Under the pieces are notes generated by a model. It was not told the origin of the DNA. It worked only from the letters and a program-made list of their open reading frames with translations, and ran no database searches. Shown piece after piece: positions 60,585 through 64,000 of a stretch of DNA of 64,000 nt. Every line of letters starts with the position of its first letter. Positions within the stretch are counted from its first letter, which is position 1. Location of the stretch: contig JAFRCV010000014.1 of NCBI GenBank assembly GCA_017404205.1, positions 1 through 64,000 of the forward strand, written 5' to 3'. Source of the stretch: Erysipelotrichaceae bacterium. Its GTDB lineage: Bacteria; Bacillota_I; Bacilli_A; Erysipelotrichales; Erysipelotrichaceae. The translations under genes and the position numbers were made by a program.

Positions 60585-60609
60585 TACATAATTTTAAGGT
60601 AACAAAGAC

Positions 60610-61653
60610 ATGAAAAAAGTCCTTATAGTTGGCGCTTTTGGTTTTGATGGAGAATATAACGATGGTCAAACGGTAAAAACTAGAGAGTTATATTATGGCC
60701 TTTGTGAAAAAATCGGAAGCGAAAATATAGATTATATCGAAACTATAGGGTGGAAAAAAAATCCCATTAAGTTGCTTTTAAGTTTTTTTAATAAAGCAAA
60801 ATGCTCAGAATCAATAATAATGCTTCCTGCTCAAAATGGAATATATGTCTTTTCAAGATTGTTGCTTTTTGCTAAAAGATTATTTAAAAATAGAATCTAT
60901 TATGATGTAATTGGTGGTTGGGTTGGCGATTTATTGGAAAAGCAAAAACGACTAAAAAAATGTTTAATTAGCTTTGATTCAATATGGGTAGAAACAAGCG
61001 TTTTGAAAAAACAATTATTAAACCTAGGCTTTAACAATATAGAAATAATAAGAAATTTTAAAAACTTACAGATAGTTAATCTTGATGATAAAAAACCTAT
61101 TGATAAAGATTGTTTAAAGCTATGTATCTTTTCAAGAATCAATTATATGAAGGGCATTAGTGATGCCATAAATGTAGTTGCTTTAATAAATAACGAAAAA
61201 GGCCAAGAAGTTAAATTAGATATTTATGGTCCAATAGCTAATGAATATGAAAATGACTTTAGAAATCTTTTAGAAGAGCACAATACCAAAATAAACTATA
61301 AAGGCGTTGTGTCGCCATTGAGTAGCGTGGATATTTTAAAAGATTATGATGCTTTGTTGTTTCCAACAAAATATAAAAATGAAGGACTGCCAGGGACAAT
61401 TATTGATGCGTATGCAGCAGGAGTTCCTGTTATTTCTGCTAGATGGGATAGTTTCTTTGACATTGTAGAAGAAGGAAAAACGGGAATTGGCTACACAATA
61501 AATGATTTAAAAGAATTAAAAGAAGCTATTATATGGGCAATAAAAAATAGAGAACTGCTATATAGAATGAAAATTAATTGTACAAAAAAAGCAAAAGAAT
61601 TTCTTCGAGAAACAGTTGTCGATGAATTAATAGAAAAAGGTTTTTTTGACTAA
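60610..61653 (+). CDS. family 4-like (GT-B) glycosyltransferase
   Basis: A 347-residue GT-B enzyme: Gly-rich N-terminus (LIVGAFGFDGEYNDGQTVKTRELYYGL), DIYGPI and a donor-site block PTKYKNEGLPGTIIDAYAAGVPVISAR with the two Glu-type positions. It adds a sugar from a nucleotide donor, with retention of configuration in this family. It is separated by 25 nt from the dehydrogenase and coupled to the next enzyme. Confidence 0.88.
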   Translation: MKKVLIVGAFGFDGEYNDGQTVKTRELYYGLCEKIGSENIDYIETIGWKKNPIKLLLSFFNKAKCSESIIMLPAQNGIYVFSRLLLFAKRLFKNRIYYDVIGGWVGDLLEKQKRLKKCLISFDSIWVETSVLKKQLLNLGFNNIEIIRNFKNLQIVNLDDKKPIDKDCLKLCIFSRINYMKGISDAINVVALINNEKGQEVKLDIYGPIANEYENDFRNLLEEHNTKINYKGVVSPLSSVDILKDYDALLFPTKYKNEGLPGTIIDAYAAGVPVISARWDSFFDIVEEGKTGIGYTINDLKELKEAIIWAIKNRELLYRMKINCTKKAKEFLRETVVDELIEKGFFD

Positions 61654-61654
61654 T

Positions 61655-62773
61655 ATGAAAAGACTACTATGCATTGTAAGCATAATGGATGCTGGTGGGG
61701 CTGAAACATTTTTGATGAAGCTCTATCGAAATATAGATAGAGAAAAATATCAAATGGATTTTGCTGTATCAAGTAATCAAGAGGGTATTTACAATAAAGA
61801 GATAGAATCGCTTGGAGGAAGAGTTTTTTTTATAGGCACAAAATTAGACGGAGCTTTTAAAAACGCTATTAATTTATATAAATTAATAAAAAGAGAAAAG
61901 TATGATTATGTTTTAAAAACCTCACATCTGTCTGTTGCAGCTATTGATTTGTTGGTGGCAAAATTAGCTGGTGTAAAAGTTAGAGTATATAGATCAAGCA
62001 ATTCAAATGCAACTTCTAGTACAACTATTGAAAAAATATCCCAAAAGGTTTTTTCATTTTTACCAAGAGTCTTTGCTAACGTTAAAATTGCACCATCAAC
62101 TGAGGCAGCTGAATATGTATTTGGAAAGGATTGTGTAAGGAAAGGAAAAGCAGAGATTCTTAAGAACGGTTTAGATTTGAATACATACTGCTTTAATGAA
62201 ATAGGAAGAGAAAAAATAAGAGAAGAGTTTTCTATTTCTGATAAATTTGTTGTTGGACATATTGGAAGATTCAATAAACAAAAAAATCACATCTTTTTGA
62301 TTAAAATTTTTAAAGAAATAAAAAAGATAAATACCAATGCTGTTTTGTTATTAGTTGGAGAAGGCGAACTAAAAGAAGAAATAAAAGAAAAAGTAAAAAA
62401 AGAAGGAATTAAAAATTCAGTTATATTTGCTGGAAAAAGAAAAGATATTCCACAATTATTGTCAGCAATGGATGTATTTGTTTTTCCTTCATTTTTTGAA
62501 GGCATGCCAAATACTGTAATTGAAGCGCAGTCAACTGGACTTAGCTGTCTAATTTCTGACAGTGTAACAAAAGAAGCAAAAATATGTAAAAATGTTGAAT
62601 ATATTTCACTAGAGCAAAGCCCACAAGAATGGGCAGAAAAAGCTCTTTCAACGAATAATAACGATAGAGGAAAAGGAAAAGAAAAGTTAAAAGAAGCTGG
62701 TTATGATATATCTAAAGTTAGCAATAGATTTATTGAACTAGTTTTTAATAAAAACGGTAAAGAACATGTATAA
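61655..62773 (+). CDS. family 4 glycosyltransferase (EpsF-like)
   Basis: A 372-residue GT-B enzyme: IMDAGGAETFLMKLYRNI, LKTSHLSVAAIDLLVAKLAGVKVRVYRSSN, GRFNKQKNHIFLI, LLLVGEGEL and the donor-site block FPSFFEGMPNTVIEAQSTGL. The frame opens with a TTG at 61646 inside the previous gene. ATG 61655, 1 nt after the previous stop, is the likely start. The end overlaps the next gene by 8 nt. Confidence 0.92.
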   Translation: MKRLLCIVSIMDAGGAETFLMKLYRNIDREKYQMDFAVSSNQEGIYNKEIESLGGRVFFIGTKLDGAFKNAINLYKLIKREKYDYVLKTSHLSVAAIDLLVAKLAGVKVRVYRSSNSNATSSTTIEKISQKVFSFLPRVFANVKIAPSTEAAEYVFGKDCVRKGKAEILKNGLDLNTYCFNEIGREKIREEFSISDKFVVGHIGRFNKQKNHIFLIKIFKEIKKINTNAVLLLVGEGELKEEIKEKVKKEGIKNSVIFAGKRKDIPQLLSAMDVFVFPSFFEGMPNTVIEAQSTGLSCLISDSVTKEAKICKNVEYISLEQSPQEWAEKALSTNNNDRGKGKEKLKEAGYDISKVSNRFIELVFNKNGKEHV

Positions 62774-63983
62774 AACAATAGATAAATTAATAATTATTGT
62801 TACGGCACTATTATTTGCAACATTTAAAGTTTATACTGAAACATCACTAAGTACATATGGTGTTCTTCTTGCCACATTGTTATTATTTATTTTGTATTTA
62901 ATAAAAAACAATTTTCGCATTCCACAAAAAATATATGATTTTCAAATATTGATAATTTTATTTATTGTTTTCTGTTTATTGAGTTCTCTTTGGGCAACAA
63001 GCAGTAGCGATGCGATTACAATGTGTATAACTGTTTTTGAAATACTGATATGTGTTTCGGTTGTATACTATTGTTTTATACAATTTGATACATTAGAACC
63101 ACTTTTACTTTCTTTAGTGTGGGGCGGATACATTATCTCCGTAGTTTATTTTGTATCATACGGCGGTCTTAGTTTAGCAATACAAAATGCGACAGCAGGA
63201 ATAAGGTCTGAAGTTGATTTTGCAAATATCAATGCTATTGCAAGAGTATTATCAATAACAGTAATTGTTAATGCTTATATGCTATTTAATAGTAAGAACA
63301 AGAAACTATATCTTGGAATTTTGTTGCCTATAGTAGCACTAGTATCAACGCAAAGCAGAACATCATTTATTACTACAATTTTCGGATTAGTTGGATTATT
63401 GCTATTAAATAGTATAAAAAGAAAAAAAGTAATGAATGTTTTGTTTAAGCTAATTGTTTCTTTATTAGTTGTTTATGCTGTGTATAAATTGCTTTTAAAA
63501 GTTCCAGCATTACATGGAATTATGGGCAGAATAGAAAGTCTAGAACATTTATTATTTAACGAAAATGGCGCTGATCATTCATCTGTGTTGAGACAGGAAA
63601 TGATTGAAGTCGGGTTAAGAGTTTTTAAAGACAATCCTTTAGGTGGCATAGGAATCGGTAATTCTCATTTTTATACTCATTATTATTTAACTAGAAACAC
63701 ATATTTACATAATAATTATGTTGAGTTATTAGCAAGCGTCGGTATAATTGGCTTTATTCTATATTACTTAATTTATGCACGGTTGATTATTAGACTTAAA
63801 AAATACTCAACTAATCCTGATGATATAAATATGATGTGCATTGTATTGCTTGCTTCTCTATTAATATCTGATTATGGAAATGTGAGTTATTATTTTAAAG
63901 AAATATATTTCTTTTTTATTGTGTGCTTTGTTTGCACTAATATTAGTGAACGTAATTATTATGAAAATAGGTTAGAAGAATAA
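62766..63983 (+). CDS. O-antigen ligase/Wzy-like polymerase
   Basis: A 405-residue protein with about twelve helices, SLWATSSSDAITMC in an early loop, and the family block GIGIGNSHFYTHYYLTRNTYLHNNYVELLASVGIIGF near 300-335 with the His and Asn pattern of the Wzy_C domain. It joins finished lipid-linked repeat units outside the membrane. It overlaps the glycosyltransferase before it by 8 nt. Confidence 0.88.
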   Translation: MYKTIDKLIIIVTALLFATFKVYTETSLSTYGVLLATLLLFILYLIKNNFRIPQKIYDFQILIILFIVFCLLSSLWATSSSDAITMCITVFEILICVSVVYYCFIQFDTLEPLLLSLVWGGYIISVVYFVSYGGLSLAIQNATAGIRSEVDFANINAIARVLSITVIVNAYMLFNSKNKKLYLGILLPIVALVSTQSRTSFITTIFGLVGLLLLNSIKRKKVMNVLFKLIVSLLVVYAVYKLLLKVPALHGIMGRIESLEHLLFNENGADHSSVLRQEMIEVGLRVFKDNPLGGIGIGNSHFYTHYYLTRNTYLHNNYVELLASVGIIGFILYYLIYARLIIRLKKYSTNPDDINMMCIVLLASLLISDYGNVSYYFKEIYFFFIVCFVCTNISERNYYENRLEE

Positions 63984-63984
63984 A

Positions 63985-64000
63985 ATGAAGAAGATATTAT
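63985..64000 (+). CDS. start of a further gene, cut by the window edge
   Basis: ATG 63985 follows the polymerase stop by 1 nt, with AGAAGAA upstream, and reads MKKIL before the sequence ends. It is probably the next gene of the capsule cluster. Nothing more can be said. Confidence 0.55.

Noticed and set aside
61906-62274. 122-residue minus-strand open frame
   Set aside because: It is a shadow of the GT4 gene at 61655-62773, with no ribosome site and no motif.
1-64000. Mollicute genetic code (TGA as Trp)
   Set aside because: TGA ends several intact genes (for example 26320-26322 and 43774-43776) and Trp is encoded by TGG throughout.
1-64000. tRNA, rRNA or other known structural RNA genes
   Set aside because: I looked for cloverleaf-like and rRNA-like stretches in the gaps between genes and saw none. 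All gaps are under about 240 nt and AT-rich.

Overview
The window is AT-rich (roughly 30% GC by eye) and densely coded, with AAGGAGG-type ribosome sites and TGA used as a stop (for example at the ends of the genes at 43776 and 26322). That fits a low-GC Firmicute of the Bacilli/Erysipelotrichia type using genetic code 11. The evidence is LTA-synthase-family proteins, an LCP wall ligase, PASTA proteins, DUF2130 and YtrA-type regulators. I saw no rRNA, tRNA, CRISPR array, transposase or phage genes. The species cannot be named from this sequence.

Layout. (1) 0.1-10.1 kb: an acyltransferase and a methyltransferase, then a minus-strand operon (10117 down to 2395) of a membrane-anchored unknown, an 859-aa LCP protein, three tandem GT2 glycosyltransferases and a GT-C-like membrane protein. 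(2) 10.2-17.3 kb: a dlt-like aminoacylation cluster: MBOAT acyltransferase, DHHW/DltD-like protein, carrier protein, amino-acid adenylating enzyme and a YfhO-family membrane protein. A dedicated phosphopantetheinyl transferase converges on it. (3) 17.4-26.3 kb: an O-antigen-ligase-like protein, a beta-helix lipoprotein, two LTA-synthase-family proteins, small unknowns and a DMT permease. (4) 26.4-38.0 kb: metabolic and housekeeping-like genes, a YtrA-type ABC operon, and a PASTA protein followed by an FtsX/MacB-type ABC transporter. (5) 38.1-47.1 kb: a complete yhf-type operon (YhfZ, Y, T, U, Php, X, S, W homologues) with two additions, an amidase-like enzyme and a zinc-ribbon membrane protein. 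(6) 47.1-53.7 kb: an island with three AAA ATPase/DUF4143-type genes. Each is preceded by its own different repeat array overlapping its promoter. PHP-phosphatase and DUF2971 genes follow two of them. (7) 53.8-64.0 kb: a capsule/exopolysaccharide cluster (dehydratase, aminotransferase, phosphoglycosyl transferase, acetyltransferase, glycosyltransferases, UDP-sugar dehydrogenase, polymerase) running off the right edge.

How it fits together. Regions 1, 2, 3 and 7 build, polymerise, decorate and attach surface polymers. GT2/GT4 enzymes and the phosphoglycosyl transferase assemble repeat units on a lipid, Wzy/ligase-like proteins polymerise them, the LCP protein may attach them to peptidoglycan, and the MBOAT/DHHW cluster may add an amino-acyl group outside the cell. 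The yhf operon is an uncharacterised small-molecule pathway. The strongest candidates for something new are the three repeat-ATPase cassettes, the dlt-like cluster with DHHW protein and own PPTase, and the extended yhf operon. At least eight genes have a -10 box 6-7 nt before the ATG and no Shine-Dalgarno, suggesting widespread leaderless mRNAs.
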